Assembly (NCBI GenBank): GCA_963760965.1
Contig: CAVXEW010000008.1
Coordinates: forward strand, 124,001-188,000
Reading direction: 5' to 3'
Source: Pararhizobium_B sp963760965
GTDB lineage: Bacteria; Pseudomonadota; Alphaproteobacteria; Rhizobiales; Rhizobiaceae
Length of the DNA: 64,000 nucleotides
The position numbers and the translations under genes are program-made. The notes below the pieces were generated by a model, which was not told the origin of the DNA, searched no databases, and was given only the letters and a program-made list of their open reading frames with translations. Shown here in pieces: positions 8,522 through 16,667 of the stretch (position 1 is the stretch's first letter; each line of letters begins with the position of its first letter).

Positions 8522-8547
8522 CCACGCGATTCGTGAATGCCGTGTAA
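8499..8547 (+). repeat. Imperfect 18-bp direct repeat, 31-bp period
   Basis: Two copies, TTCGTGAACGCAGTGTAA at 8499-8516 and TTCGTGAATGCCGTGTAA at 8530-8547, match at 16 of 18 positions. Their starts are 31 bp apart, close to three helical turns, as expected for two protein-binding sites on one DNA face. The first copy covers the end of the FAD oxidoreductase gene. The second lies in the 97-bp leader of the small membrane-protein gene, so an operator for that gene is the simplest guess. Confidence 0.5.
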
Positions 8548-8618
8548 CGGACCTGCCGTTGAACCGCCGCGTTTGAGTCATCAATTAACGCCCACAAGAG
8601 TTCAGCAGGGAAATTGCC

Positions 8619-8894
8619 ATGCACACCTTCCGTGCCTTCATGACCACCGTAGTCGGCCTGACCGTCACGGGCTTCGCCTTCGTCGTCGCCGCGACCTTCA
8701 GCTTCGCCATCATCGGGCTGGTCGCCTTCGCGGCAATATCCGGCATAGCGGTCGTCAAGCTTTCGCCGTTCGTCCGCATCGGTGTCAGTCGCCTTCAGCT
8801 CGGCCAGCGCATTGGCCGTCTGCCGCGCCTGTCGCGGGTCAGGCGCGTGGCTCACGTGTGGAACGACGGGAACGGCGTCATCGTCGACGCGTGA
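8619..8894 (+). CDS. Small membrane protein of unknown function
   Basis: This is a 91-residue protein with two strongly hydrophobic stretches at about residues 9-30 and 31-50, followed by a basic cytoplasmic-type tail rich in arginine that ends VWNDGNGVIVDA. I do not recognise a named family, although short rhizobial proteins ending in a similar D-G-x-G-x-I-D motif exist in my recollection. Support for a real gene comes from AGGGAAATTGCC just before the ATG and a convincing intrinsic terminator 26 bp after the stop. An imperfect direct repeat precedes it. It appears to be a separate one-gene transcription unit. Confidence 0.75.
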   Translation: MHTFRAFMTTVVGLTVTGFAFVVAATFSFAIIGLVAFAAISGIAVVKLSPFVRIGVSRLQLGQRIGRLPRLSRVRRVAHVWNDGNGVIVDA

Positions 8895-8919
8895 TCTTCT
8901 CTCCCGGATCGTGCGCGAG

Positions 8920-8943
8920 CGCCGCCGGAAATGGCGGCGTTTT
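8920..8943 (+). terminator. Intrinsic terminator of the small membrane-protein gene
   Basis: A perfect 7-bp GC stem (CGCCGCC at 8920-8926 with GGCGGCG at 8933-8939) has a 6-base loop and is followed directly by TTTT at 8940-8943. It lies 26 bp beyond the stop of the 8619-8894 gene and isolates it from leuD. Confidence 0.8.
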
Positions 8944-9025
8944 CGCGTCTGGGGCAGAATCGTCTTCTTTTCCACGGCCAGCTTTGCTAGATGCAGGGTC
9001 CCGTCAGCTAGCAGGACCCGAGAAG

Positions 9026-9631
9026 ATGCAGAAATTCGAAAAGGTCACGGGCGTCGCCGCCCCCCTTCCGGTGGTCAACATCGACACCGACATGATCATC
9101 CCGAAGGACTACCTGAAGACGATAAAGCGTACCGGGCTGGGCAAAGGTCTTTTCGCCGAACAGCGCTACAATGAGGACGGCAGCGAAAACCCTGATTTCG
9201 TCCTGAACAAGCCCGCATACCGCAATGCCAGGATACTCGTCGCCGGAGACAACTTCGGATGCGGCTCTTCGCGGGAACATGCGCCCTGGGCGCTCGCCGA
9301 CTTCGGCATACGCTGCATCATCTCCACGAGCTTCGCGGACATCTTCTACAACAACTGCTTCAAGAACGGGCTCCTGCCGATCACCGTTGGGCAGGAAGAC
9401 CTCGACAAGCTCATGGACGACGCAGAGCGCGGCTCGAACGCCACGCTGACGGTCGACCTCGAAGCGCAGGAAATTCACGGTCCCGACGGAGGCGTAGTCA
9501 GGTTCGACATCGATCCGTTCAGGAAGCACTGCCTCCTCAACGGCCTGGACGATATCGCCCTGACGCTCGACAAGGCGCCGAAGATCGATCGTTTCGAGGG
9601 GCGGCTCAGCAAGGATCGTCCTTGGGCGTGA
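9026..9631 (+). CDS. leuD: 3-isopropylmalate dehydratase small subunit
   Basis: This is the small subunit of isopropylmalate isomerase in leucine biosynthesis, cytoplasmic, 201 residues. It shows the aconitase swivel-domain landmarks VVNIDTDMIIPKDYLKT at the N terminus and GDNFGCGSSREHAPWAL in the centre, followed by SFADIFYNNCFKNGLLP. The large iron-sulfur subunit gene leuC is not in this window, which is usual when leuC and leuD are unlinked. The ATG at 9026 follows AGGACCCGAGAAG, whose AGGA is a suitable ribosome site. leuB follows 160 bp downstream on the same strand. Confidence 0.95.
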   Translation: MQKFEKVTGVAAPLPVVNIDTDMIIPKDYLKTIKRTGLGKGLFAEQRYNEDGSENPDFVLNKPAYRNARILVAGDNFGCGSSREHAPWALADFGIRCIISTSFADIFYNNCFKNGLLPITVGQEDLDKLMDDAERGSNATLTVDLEAQEIHGPDGGVVRFDIDPFRKHCLLNGLDDIALTLDKAPKIDRFEGRLSKDRPWA

Positions 9632-9649
9632 GCCGGCGGGACTGACCTT

Positions 9650-9677
9650 TTCGAGGGGCCCCCCGAATATGTTCGGG
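9650..9677 (+). promoter_or_regulatory. Two overlapping, mutually exclusive hairpins between leuD and leuB
   Basis: The segment CCCGAA (9662-9667) can pair upstream, in a nearly perfect inverted repeat spanning 9650-9667 (TTCGAGGGG against CCCCCCGAA). It can also pair downstream with TTCGGG (9672-9677) around a TATG loop. Such alternative pairing resembles an attenuator or a simple RNA switch. No leucine-rich leader peptide is visible, so the function is uncertain. Confidence 0.35.
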
Positions 9678-9791
9678 CGTAACACTCAGCCGGCTGGTCC
9701 AACTGCCGCCTGCGGACGGTACTGGTTGAAAACGGTCGGCACGGGGGCTAATGACATCCCCATTTCCGGTTCACTAGCAGGACGCGACGAC

Positions 9792-10901
9792 ATGGCCACA
9801 CGCAAGCTCTTCCTCCTTCCAGGTGACGGCATCGGTCCCGAGGCGATGGCCGAGGTTCGCAAGCTCATCGACGTGATGAACGCCGACGGTGACGCGGGCT
9901 TCGAGACGGAAGACGGCCTCGTCGGCGGCTCGGCCTACGACGCGCACGGCAAGTCCATCTCCGAGGAAGACATGGCGAGGGCCATGGCGGCTGACGCCGT
10001 CCTCTTCGGTGCTGTCGGCGGCCCGAAATGGGATGGCGTGCCCTACGACGTGCGTCCCGAAGCAGGCCTCCTGCGGCTGCGAAAGGACATGGAGCTCTTT
10101 GCCAACCTCCGTCCCGCGATCTGCTATCCGGCCCTGGCGGATTCCTCCTCCCTCAAGCGGGAGCTGGTCGAGGGCCTGGACATCCTGATCGTGCGGGAGC
10201 TGACCGGCGGGACCTATTTCGGAGAACCGAAGGAAATCATCGACCTCGGCAATGGCCAGAAGCGCGGCATCGACACCCAGGTCTACGACACCTACGAGAT
10301 CGAGCGCATCGGAGGCGTTGCTTTCGAGCTGGCCCGCACCCGGCGGAACCGCGTCTGTTCCATGGAAAAGCGCAACGTCATGAAGTCCGGCGTCCTGTGG
10401 AACGAGGTGATGACTGCCTACCACAAGTCGCATTACCCGGATGTCGAGCTCTCCCACATGCTGGCCGATGCGGGCGGCATGCAACTCGTGCGCAATCCAA
10501 AGCAGTTCGATGTCATCGTCACCGACAACCTCTTCGGCGACCTTCTGTCCGACGTGGCGGCGATGCTGACCGGTTCTCTCGGGATGCTCCCCTCGGCATC
10601 GCTCGGAGCCCCGGACGGCAAGACAGGCACGCGCAAGGCGCTCTACGAGCCGGTGCACGGCTCTGCACCGGATATCGCCGGAAAGGGCATCGCCAATCCC
10701 ATAGCGATGATCGCCTCGTTCGCCATGTGCCTGCGCTACTCCTTCGGCATGGTCGCAGAAGCCGACCGGCTGGAAGCCGCAATCGCCGCCGTTCTCGACG
10801 AGGGCCTGAGGACCGGCGACATCATGTCGGCCGGCAACAGGCAGGTCGCGACCGGCGAGATGGGAGACGCCATCATCGCGAAGTTCCGCGAGGCCGCCTG
10901 A
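9792..10901 (+). CDS. leuB: 3-isopropylmalate dehydrogenase
   Basis: This NAD-dependent enzyme oxidises and decarboxylates 3-isopropylmalate in leucine biosynthesis. It has 369 residues, typical for the family. It begins KLFLLPGDGIGPE. The substrate-binding arginines lie in LLRLRKDMELFANLRP and VRELTGGTYFGEP, and the magnesium-binding aspartates in VTDNLFGDLLSD. The NAD site is represented by EPVHGSAPDIAGKGIANP. The ATG at 9792 is preferred; an in-frame ATG at 9669 would add 41 residues without family similarity. Hairpins between leuD and leuB may affect its expression. Confidence 0.96.
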   Translation: MATRKLFLLPGDGIGPEAMAEVRKLIDVMNADGDAGFETEDGLVGGSAYDAHGKSISEEDMARAMAADAVLFGAVGGPKWDGVPYDVRPEAGLLRLRKDMELFANLRPAICYPALADSSSLKRELVEGLDILIVRELTGGTYFGEPKEIIDLGNGQKRGIDTQVYDTYEIERIGGVAFELARTRRNRVCSMEKRNVMKSGVLWNEVMTAYHKSHYPDVELSHMLADAGGMQLVRNPKQFDVIVTDNLFGDLLSDVAAMLTGSLGMLPSASLGAPDGKTGTRKALYEPVHGSAPDIAGKGIANPIAMIASFAMCLRYSFGMVAEADRLEAAIAAVLDEGLRTGDIMSAGNRQVATGEMGDAIIAKFREAA

Positions 10902-10926
10902 CCGCGGGTGCGGCCGGTCCGGCGCC

Positions 10927-11757
10927 ATGGAGCACGATGGAAGAGAAGCGCCGGTCGCGGCGCAGCGGACAGGCTTCCGGGTCCACCGGCGGTTCGGCGC
11001 GAATATTGCGACCGGGCATCGCTTCCTTCGCTCGCGGCTGAAGCGGCGACCCCACCGCCCGCGCATCCACTGGGTGCGCTACTTCCTGGTGACCGCCTTC
11101 GTGGTCGCGATCGTCGGCCTTGTCTTCGACCAGCCCGTCGGCAACTATCGCAACCAGTGGCCGGCGGAGGTTCTCCTTTTCGCGCAGCACATGACGAATT
11201 TCGGGAAGTCGGGCTGGATCCTCGTCCCGACGGGGCTCGCGATCGGGGTTGGCTACAGTTTGGACTGGGAGGTATGGGGCCGGCACCGGCGTATCTTCGT
11301 CCTCAAGTGGATGACCCTCGTGGGCTTCGTCTTCTTCTCGATCGCAGCTGGCGGCCTCATCGCCGATGTCTTCAAGTTCGGTCTCGGACGCGCCCGCCCG
11401 GAGCATTTCCGCACTTTGGGCGCCTTCGCGTTCGAGCCGCTCCATAATGCAAGCTTCGCGAGCTTTCCCTCCGGCCATGCCACCACCGTCGGTGGCCTCT
11501 TCGCGGCAATTGCTTTGCTCTTCCCCCGCTTGCGGCTCCCGTGCTTCGTGCTGGCACTCTGGTTCGGCTGCACCCGCATCCTCGTCGGCGCCCACTATGC
11601 GAGTGACGTTGCCGCCGGACTTGCCTGGGGAGCATGGTTCTCCTACTTCAGCGCCATGATTTTCGCACGCCACGGCATGCTCTTCACCTACGACATCGCC
11701 GGCTGGCCGGTTCGCCGCAGGGGTTTCCGCTTCCTGCGCAGGCGTCGGCGTGCCTGA
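10927..11757 (+). CDS. PAP2-family membrane phosphatase
   Basis: This is an inner-membrane phosphatase of 276 residues with about five to six hydrophobic segments and a basic N terminus. The three PAP2 motifs are visible in order: KFGLGRARP, FPSGHA and TRILVGAHYASD. The third has threonine where serine is common. The catalytic histidines are in motifs 2 and 3. Family members dephosphorylate lipid phosphates such as undecaprenyl pyrophosphate, phosphatidylglycerol phosphate or lipid A precursors; the substrate here is unknown. It lies 25 bp after leuB on the same strand and could be cotranscribed with it. Confidence 0.88.
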   Translation: MEHDGREAPVAAQRTGFRVHRRFGANIATGHRFLRSRLKRRPHRPRIHWVRYFLVTAFVVAIVGLVFDQPVGNYRNQWPAEVLLFAQHMTNFGKSGWILVPTGLAIGVGYSLDWEVWGRHRRIFVLKWMTLVGFVFFSIAAGGLIADVFKFGLGRARPEHFRTLGAFAFEPLHNASFASFPSGHATTVGGLFAAIALLFPRLRLPCFVLALWFGCTRILVGAHYASDVAAGLAWGAWFSYFSAMIFARHGMLFTYDIAGWPVRRRGFRFLRRRRRA

Positions 11758-12065
11758 CCAGACCGGCTCGAAGGGCCGCGATCCCCTGCAAGTTGACTAT
11801 TTCCAGAAGCATAGTAAGACTTCGCGCGAACCGGAGCCCCACATGCATCGAGCAGGCAGAGATCGATACGACATGATCCGCGCGGCAGCCTATGCCGCGA
11901 ATGCCTCTGCGCGCTCCATACCTTCCGCATTCACGGCCAAAACGACGACGAAATCCGTCTGAAGTCTCCGGCCATCCGATCTCTCCCCGGTTGAGCCGGG
12001 GATGGAGGCCCCCGCGTCCAGGCCGGCGGGGCAAACCATCGACAGGCGGAGAGACAGGAGAAACA
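11758..12065 (+). other. Intergenic region before asd with a stem-loop
   Basis: No gene is supported in these 308 bp. A perfect 7-bp stem (TCCCCGG at 11984-11990, CCGGGGA at 11996-12002, 5-base loop) lies about 64 bp before the asd start. It lacks a U-tract, so it is more likely a structured leader element than a terminator. A good ribosome-binding site, AGGAG, precedes the asd ATG. Confidence 0.5.
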
Positions 12066-13103
12066 ATGAGCAACAAGTTCAAGATCGCAGTCGCAGGCGC
12101 GACCGGAAACGTCGGCCGCGAAATGCTCGACATACTCGCCGAACGCAACTTCCCGGCATCGGAAGTGGTGGCACTTGCCTCGAGCAGGTCCGTCGGAACA
12201 GAAGTCTCGTTCGGCGACCGGAAGCTGACCGTCAAGAATCTCGAGAACCACGATTTTTCCAATACCGACATCTGTTTGATGTCGGCCGGTGGCGAAGTTT
12301 CGAAGAAGTTTTCTCCGAGGATCGGTGCCCAGGGCTGCGTCGTCATCGACAATTCCTCCGCGTGGCGCTACGACGCCGACGTGCCGCTGATCGTGCCGGA
12401 AGTTAATCCGGACGCGGTCGAAGGCTTTCGCAAGAAGAACATCATTGCCAATCCGAACTGCTCGACGGCGCAGCTCGTCGTCGCGCTGAAGCCCCTTCAT
12501 GATCGCGCGACGATCAAGCGCATCGTGGTGGCGACCTACCAGTCCGTGTCGGGAGGCGGCAAGGACGCCATGGACGAACTCTTCAACCAGACACGCGCAG
12601 TCTTTGTCGCCGACCCCGTCGAGCCCAGGAAGTTTACCAAGCGGATCGCCTTCAACGTCATTCCTCACATCGACGTCTTCATGGAGGACGGCTACACGAA
12701 GGAGGAATGGAAGGTGCTGGCCGAGACAAAGAAGATGCTCGATCCGAAGATCAAGGTCACCTGCACCGCCGTTCGCGTGCCGGTCTTCATCGGCCATGCC
12801 GAGGCGGTGAACATCGAGTTCGAGAATGAGATCACCGCCGACGAGGCGCGCGACATCCTGCGCGAGGCGCCCGGCTGCCAGGTGATCGACAAGCACGAGG
12901 ACGGCGGCTACATCACGCCCTACGAGTCCGCCGGCGAGGATGCCACCTACATCTCCCGCATTCGCGAGGACGCGACCGTGGAGAACGGACTCAATATCTG
13001 GGTCGTGTCTGACAACCTGCGCAAGGGCGCGGCGCTCAACACCATCCAGATCGCCGAACTCCTGATCGCCCGCGGGCTCCTTCCTGCGCGAACAACGGCC
13101 TGA
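12066..13103 (+). CDS. asd: Aspartate-semialdehyde dehydrogenase
   Basis: This enzyme reduces aspartyl phosphate to aspartate semialdehyde with NADPH, the branch point to lysine/diaminopimelate, methionine and threonine. It has 345 residues. It shows the NADP-binding loop GATGNVGRE (11-19), the catalytic cysteine in NPNCSTAQ (Cys132) and the substrate-binding region RVPVFIGHAEAVNIEF. The ATG at 12066 has AGGAG five bases upstream. A long structured leader precedes it and a hairpin follows the stop, so it probably forms its own unit. Diaminopimelate supply links it to the cell-wall enzyme gene that follows. Confidence 0.96.
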   Translation: MSNKFKIAVAGATGNVGREMLDILAERNFPASEVVALASSRSVGTEVSFGDRKLTVKNLENHDFSNTDICLMSAGGEVSKKFSPRIGAQGCVVIDNSSAWRYDADVPLIVPEVNPDAVEGFRKKNIIANPNCSTAQLVVALKPLHDRATIKRIVVATYQSVSGGGKDAMDELFNQTRAVFVADPVEPRKFTKRIAFNVIPHIDVFMEDGYTKEEWKVLAETKKMLDPKIKVTCTAVRVPVFIGHAEAVNIEFENEITADEARDILREAPGCQVIDKHEDGGYITPYESAGEDATYISRIREDATVENGLNIWVVSDNLRKGAALNTIQIAELLIARGLLPARTTA

Positions 13104-13116
13104 GGCTGCAATTCAA

Positions 13117-13143
13117 CGCGACAGGCGTTGAAAGCCTGTCGCG
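13117..13143 (+). terminator. Probable terminator after asd
   Basis: A perfect 10-bp stem (CGCGACAGGC at 13117-13126 with GCCTGTCGCG at 13134-13143) closes a 7-base loop, 14 bp after the asd stop. The tail GACCTTCTTCG is only moderately T-rich, so efficiency is uncertain. Confidence 0.65.
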
Positions 13144-13198
13144 GACCTTCTTCGACAAAATCCGCAGTTGGTGACATCGCTCCGGGAGCATAACGCCC

Positions 13199-14029
13199 AT
13201 GAATGCCCAGAGACGCCGGTCTTTTTCAGTCGTCGCAGCCCTCCTCCTCACCTTCCTCTCGCTGCCGGCATTTGGCGCTCCGCGCTGCGGGAATTCCTCC
13301 GCCGGCTTCGATCAATGGCTGGCGGCCTTCCGCCAGGAAGCGGCAGCGCACGACTTTTCGCGCTCGACGCTCGATCATGCGCTAAGCGACGTGACCTACC
13401 AGACGAAGACGATCTGGGCGGATCGCCATCAGCATAGCTTCCATCTCTCGCTGGAAGAGTTCATGCGGAAGCGCGGTTCGGCGACGATCGTGGCAAAGGG
13501 CCGGCAGCTCAAGCGCACGCACTCGCGCCTCTTCGCGCGGATCCAACGCCGGTACGGGGTGCCGGCCGGGCCGCTGATCGCGATCTGGGGCATGGAAACA
13601 GGTTTCGGCAGCTACATGGGCAAGCAGCTTGCCATCCCGGCGCTCGCCACGCTGGCATACGACTGCCGCCGCTCCGAACTCTTCACCAGGCAACTCTACG
13701 CCGCGCTCACCATCGTCCAGCGCGGCGAACTGGCGCCCGCGGAAATGCGCAGCGCCGCTCATGGAGAGATTGGCCAGACCCAGTTCATGCCGGAAAACTA
13801 TGTCCTCTATGCCGTCGACGGTGACGGAGACGGCCGTCGAGACCTGATCCGCTCCAGTGCCGACGCGCTGGCCTCGACTGCCAACTATCTGAGGTCGCAT
13901 GGCTGGCAGGCTGGGGCAGGTTATCAGAAGGGCCAGCCCAACTATCCTGCAATCCAGTCCTGGAACGACGCAAGCGTCTACCAGCAGGCGATCGCCATCA
14001 TGGGCGCCGAAATCGACGCCGCGCACTGA
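13199..14029 (+). CDS. Lytic murein transglycosylase, MltB/SLT_2 type
   Basis: This is a secreted peptidoglycan lytic transglycosylase of 276 residues. A signal peptide covers about residues 1-26 (basic start, hydrophobic core VVAALLLTFLSLPA, then FGA). The catalytic glutamate is in IWGMETGFGSYMG. Other SLT_2 landmarks are GEIGQTQFMPENYVLYAVDGDGDG and the helical ANYLRSHGW. It lacks the C-terminal peptidoglycan-binding domain seen in longer relatives. It acts in the periplasm, cleaving the MurNAc-GlcNAc bond with 1,6-anhydro product formation. It converges with the carbonic anhydrase gene, 6 bp away. Confidence 0.92.
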   Translation: MNAQRRRSFSVVAALLLTFLSLPAFGAPRCGNSSAGFDQWLAAFRQEAAAHDFSRSTLDHALSDVTYQTKTIWADRHQHSFHLSLEEFMRKRGSATIVAKGRQLKRTHSRLFARIQRRYGVPAGPLIAIWGMETGFGSYMGKQLAIPALATLAYDCRRSELFTRQLYAALTIVQRGELAPAEMRSAAHGEIGQTQFMPENYVLYAVDGDGDGRRDLIRSSADALASTANYLRSHGWQAGAGYQKGQPNYPAIQSWNDASVYQQAIAIMGAEIDAAH

Positions 14030-14035
14030 ACGGCC

Positions 14036-14677
14036 CTAGAGGTCCGGCCGCCGGAAGTCTCCGCTCGCCTTGTCCATGATCCAGAGCTCTCCGGTGGAGA
14101 TGTCGAACCAGGCGCCGTGCAAGGCCAGCTTGCCCTCCTCCTCCAGGGTCCTGACGTCAGGAAAGGTCCTGAGGTTTGCGAGAGAATGGCGGATCGATAT
14201 CCGTTCCAATGCTGTCTGCCGTTCCCCCGCGGTCATCCCGCTGTCGTCGGAAATACGCGCAGCAGCGGGCTTCAGCAGGCTCATCCATCGGCCGATGAAG
14301 TCTCCCGGCGACAACGGCTCCGCCTGCGGGTCGAGCGCTGCCTGGATGCCGCCGCAGCGGCCGTGCCCCATGACGACGATATTCGTCACCTTCAAAGCCT
14401 GCACGGCAAATTCCAGAGCCGAGGAGGTCGCGTGGAAATTCGCGTCCGGCTGATAGGGCGGCACCAGATTGGCGACGTTTCGGATGACGAAGATCTCGCC
14501 CGGGCCGCTGTTGAAGACGATTTCGGGCGCCGCCCGTGAATCGCAGCAGGCAATCACCAGCGTTTGAGGCTTCTGCCCCTTCTCGGCAAGCTGGCGATAT
14601 CGGTCGCGCTCCGTCAGGTAGCGGCCGGTCATGAAGTCCCGGTAGCCGTCCAGGAGATAGTTCGGAAAACTGTCCAT
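14036..14677 (-). CDS. Beta-class carbonic anhydrase
   Basis: This zinc enzyme interconverts CO2 and bicarbonate in the cytoplasm and has 213 residues. Zinc ligands are visible: Cys44 with the Asp46-Arg48 dyad in CCDSR, His105 and Cys108 in HGRCGG. The surrounding sequence RNVANLVPPY and SALEFAVQALKV is typical of plant-like beta enzymes. It is transcribed away from the DUF429 gene, whose stop lies 42 bp upstream. Bicarbonate supply for carboxylases is the usual role in proteobacteria. Confidence 0.94.
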   Translation of the reverse strand: MDSFPNYLLDGYRDFMTGRYLTERDRYRQLAEKGQKPQTLVIACCDSRAAPEIVFNSGPGEIFVIRNVANLVPPYQPDANFHATSSALEFAVQALKVTNIVVMGHGRCGGIQAALDPQAEPLSPGDFIGRWMSLLKPAAARISDDSGMTAGERQTALERISIRHSLANLRTFPDVRTLEEEGKLALHGAWFDISTGELWIMDKASGDFRRPDL

Positions 14678-14719
14678 GCAGCCTGATTAACCGGCGGTCC
14701 GCACAAGATCAAGCAAGCG

Positions 14720-15448
14720 TCACGCCCAGATTGCCATCGGCAGGCCGAAAGCGTCTCGCTCGAACGGATCGGGAAACGACCTTGCCCCACCGCTCGGCCA
14801 CCGCCTGGCGATCAACGCGACGGCTGCGGCATCGAGAAGGTCGTCCGCTGCGGCACCCCGCGGCGGGCGACCCTCCAGGAAGCCACGCGCATAGCCGCAG
14901 CGCTCGAGGAGGGCCGACCGCTCGGAAAGCCCTGCCGGATTGGTCCGGCCGGCGACCTTTTTCGGCAGGGACATCGGCCGTTCGTCGTTCAGTCGCCAGA
15001 AGGCGACCTCCGGATGGACCTCGATGACGCGTCGGGCGAGCAGCGGGTCCGCCCGCAGCGCGGCATCGACTTCGCGGATCTTCGGAAATATGTGGAACGC
15101 CTGCCGGGACACCTTGCGCGGTGGCTCGGACGTTCGAAGCGCTGTATCGCACGCGCTGCGGTAGTCCGGGGCATAGACGGCGGAACGGGACGGGATGGAA
15201 AAGACGCTGCTCTGCCGCTGGCCGAGCAGCGGCCGCACTGCGCTCTCCGGGCCGCGGCCTCCGGGCCCAGCCCGCTCCGGCAGGCCGATCGGCATGTCGA
15301 CGGCGATCGTCGCGTCGGCCGGAAGCCGCTCCACGATCTCGATGAACTCTCGCACCACGAGGGCCTGCGGCTCGCCTCCGGCAAGATGCAGGACGGCGAC
15401 CCATCCGGCACGGCAGCCGTCGATGCCGGCGAAGCTCCGGCCGCTCAT
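14720..15448 (-). CDS. DUF429 family protein (predicted RNase H-like nuclease)
   Basis: This is a 242-residue soluble protein that opens with FAGIDGCRAGWVAVL, the DUF429 hallmark, in which the aspartate sits in an RNase H-like first strand. A second acidic position follows in IAVDMPIGLPE, and ERAGPGGR, VYAPDYRSACDTA and IEVHPEVAFW are the usual family segments. The biological function is unknown. Its ATG overlaps the stop of the upstream pyridoxal-kinase gene as ATGA, so the two are translationally coupled. Confidence 0.85.
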   Translation of the reverse strand: MSGRSFAGIDGCRAGWVAVLHLAGGEPQALVVREFIEIVERLPADATIAVDMPIGLPERAGPGGRGPESAVRPLLGQRQSSVFSIPSRSAVYAPDYRSACDTALRTSEPPRKVSRQAFHIFPKIREVDAALRADPLLARRVIEVHPEVAFWRLNDERPMSLPKKVAGRTNPAGLSERSALLERCGYARGFLEGRPPRGAAADDLLDAAAVALIARRWPSGGARSFPDPFERDAFGLPMAIWA

Positions 15449-16320
15449 GGTGAGCGCCGGCTTGGATGCACGAGATGGCGCATTGCAACCATGGCAGCCG
15501 GGTCGAGCAGGCAATCCGCATGTTGCGACAGCATGAGTTCGTCCGCACCGCCGCAGAGGCTGCGCGCCAGGATGTCGAACACGCCGCCCGTTGCGAGCTG
15601 CAGCGCGCGCTCGTCGTCGTCGCCGGCCATCAGTCGCGCGAGGAACAGTGCCCCGAAGAGGTCGCCGAGCCCGTTCGGCGGATTGTCCACCAGACGATGC
15701 TCGGCGAGTAGCGCATGCCGACCCGACAGGAGCAGGTTGCCGGTCGAGCCTCGCGCCATCGCATGGGCCGAGGTGACGACGACCCGCGGTGGGCCGAGAG
15801 CCAGCGCCGCATCCACGAGCATCGCGTTGTCCGCAAGCGGCGCACCGGACAGCCACTCGAGTTCATGCCGGTTCGGAGTGGCGACCGAGGCGAGCGGCAT
15901 CAGGTGGTCCCGGATGGCCTCCGCGGTCGCCTGCGGCACGTAGAGCCCGGCGGCATCGCCGATCACGGGATCGCAGAGATAAGTCGCATCCGGAACGCGG
16001 GCGCGAACTGCCGAGATCAGCCGGGCGAGGCCTTCTGCCTGTCTCGCATCGCCGAGGTATCCCGAGATGACGGCAGCCACTTCTCCGAGCCATGGCGACT
16101 GGACCAGCTCGTCGATCATCGAGTCGAAAGCCTCGGCGGGCGGCACCACGCGCGTCGCAGGCCCATGGCCGGGATGCCACGGAAGCGTTACCGTCGGCAG
16201 GGCCCATACGGGATGTCCGAAGCGCTCGAGCGCAAAGACGACCGCCCGGTTGCCCACGGCCCCCCGGACGACATGGCTGGAAACGGCGATCACGGTCTTG
16301 GGACTGCCGGAAATCTGCAT
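15445..16320 (-). CDS. pdxY: Pyridoxal kinase PdxY-type
   Basis: This is a ribokinase-fold kinase of 291 residues that phosphorylates pyridoxal in the B6 salvage pathway. Visible features are VIAVSSHVVRGAVGNRA at the N terminus with the S-H-V-x-x-G-x-V-G pattern, the CDPVIGD strand, TPNRHELEWLSG, and the anion hole with catalytic aspartate in NPPNGLGDLFGALFLA. The last motif replaces the usual G-T/V-G-D by G-L-G-D but keeps the aspartate. It forms a two-gene unit with the DUF429 gene downstream, sharing an ATGA overlap. A YggS-type PLP-homeostasis gene occurs elsewhere in the window. Confidence 0.9.
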   Translation of the reverse strand: MQISGSPKTVIAVSSHVVRGAVGNRAVVFALERFGHPVWALPTVTLPWHPGHGPATRVVPPAEAFDSMIDELVQSPWLGEVAAVISGYLGDARQAEGLARLISAVRARVPDATYLCDPVIGDAAGLYVPQATAEAIRDHLMPLASVATPNRHELEWLSGAPLADNAMLVDAALALGPPRVVVTSAHAMARGSTGNLLLSGRHALLAEHRLVDNPPNGLGDLFGALFLARLMAGDDDERALQLATGGVFDILARSLCGGADELMLSQHADCLLDPAAMVAMRHLVHPSRRSP

Positions 16321-16344
16321 TGAATCGATGTCCTGTCGCCGGGC

Positions 16345-16590
16345 CTACCGGCCCAGATGGATGACGAGCCACACCACGAGGAAAACGAGGGCGACCGCTC
16401 CAAGGCCGCGGCCAACCCTGGTGCCCCAGACCTCGATCGCATCCTTCTGGTCGGCATCGGAGGCGGCGAAGTGGCCGCGAATGGACCGCGTCCTCGACTT
16501 CATTGCCGGAGTGGCGAAAAGCCCGCCTTCCTCTTTCAGCCGCGCCAGTTCGCGTCGGGCTTCCTCGGCTTGCCTGTCGTGCTCTACCAT
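16345..16590 (-). CDS. Small single-pass membrane protein, unknown function
   Basis: This is an 81-residue protein with a charged, helical N-terminal part (MVEHDRQAEEARRELARL) that could form a short coiled coil, and a single C-terminal transmembrane segment (about VGRGLGAVALVFLVVWLV). An alternative GTG start at 16611 would add seven residues. I do not recognise a family. It sits 24 bp upstream of pdxY on the same strand, so it may belong to the same transcript. The tail-anchor topology suggests a membrane-tethered adaptor, but nothing more can be said. Confidence 0.65.
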   Translation of the reverse strand: MVEHDRQAEEARRELARLKEEGGLFATPAMKSRTRSIRGHFAASDADQKDAIEVWGTRVGRGLGAVALVFLVVWLVIHLGR

Positions 16591-16667
16591 TCTTGTCCGG
16601 CTCTTCTTCACATGAAGCCATGCTTACCGCATCGAGGTCCATTGCGACAGAGCCGCCGTAGCGGGGC

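Noticed and set aside
8853..8858. CACGTG core as another parS
   Set aside because: The flanks lack the TTTC/GAAA arms, so it is a chance hexamer.
9669..9791. N-terminal extension of leuB from an upstream in-frame ATG
   Set aside because: The extra 41 residues have no similarity to LeuB starts and the region forms RNA hairpins; the ATG at 9792 gives the normal protein.
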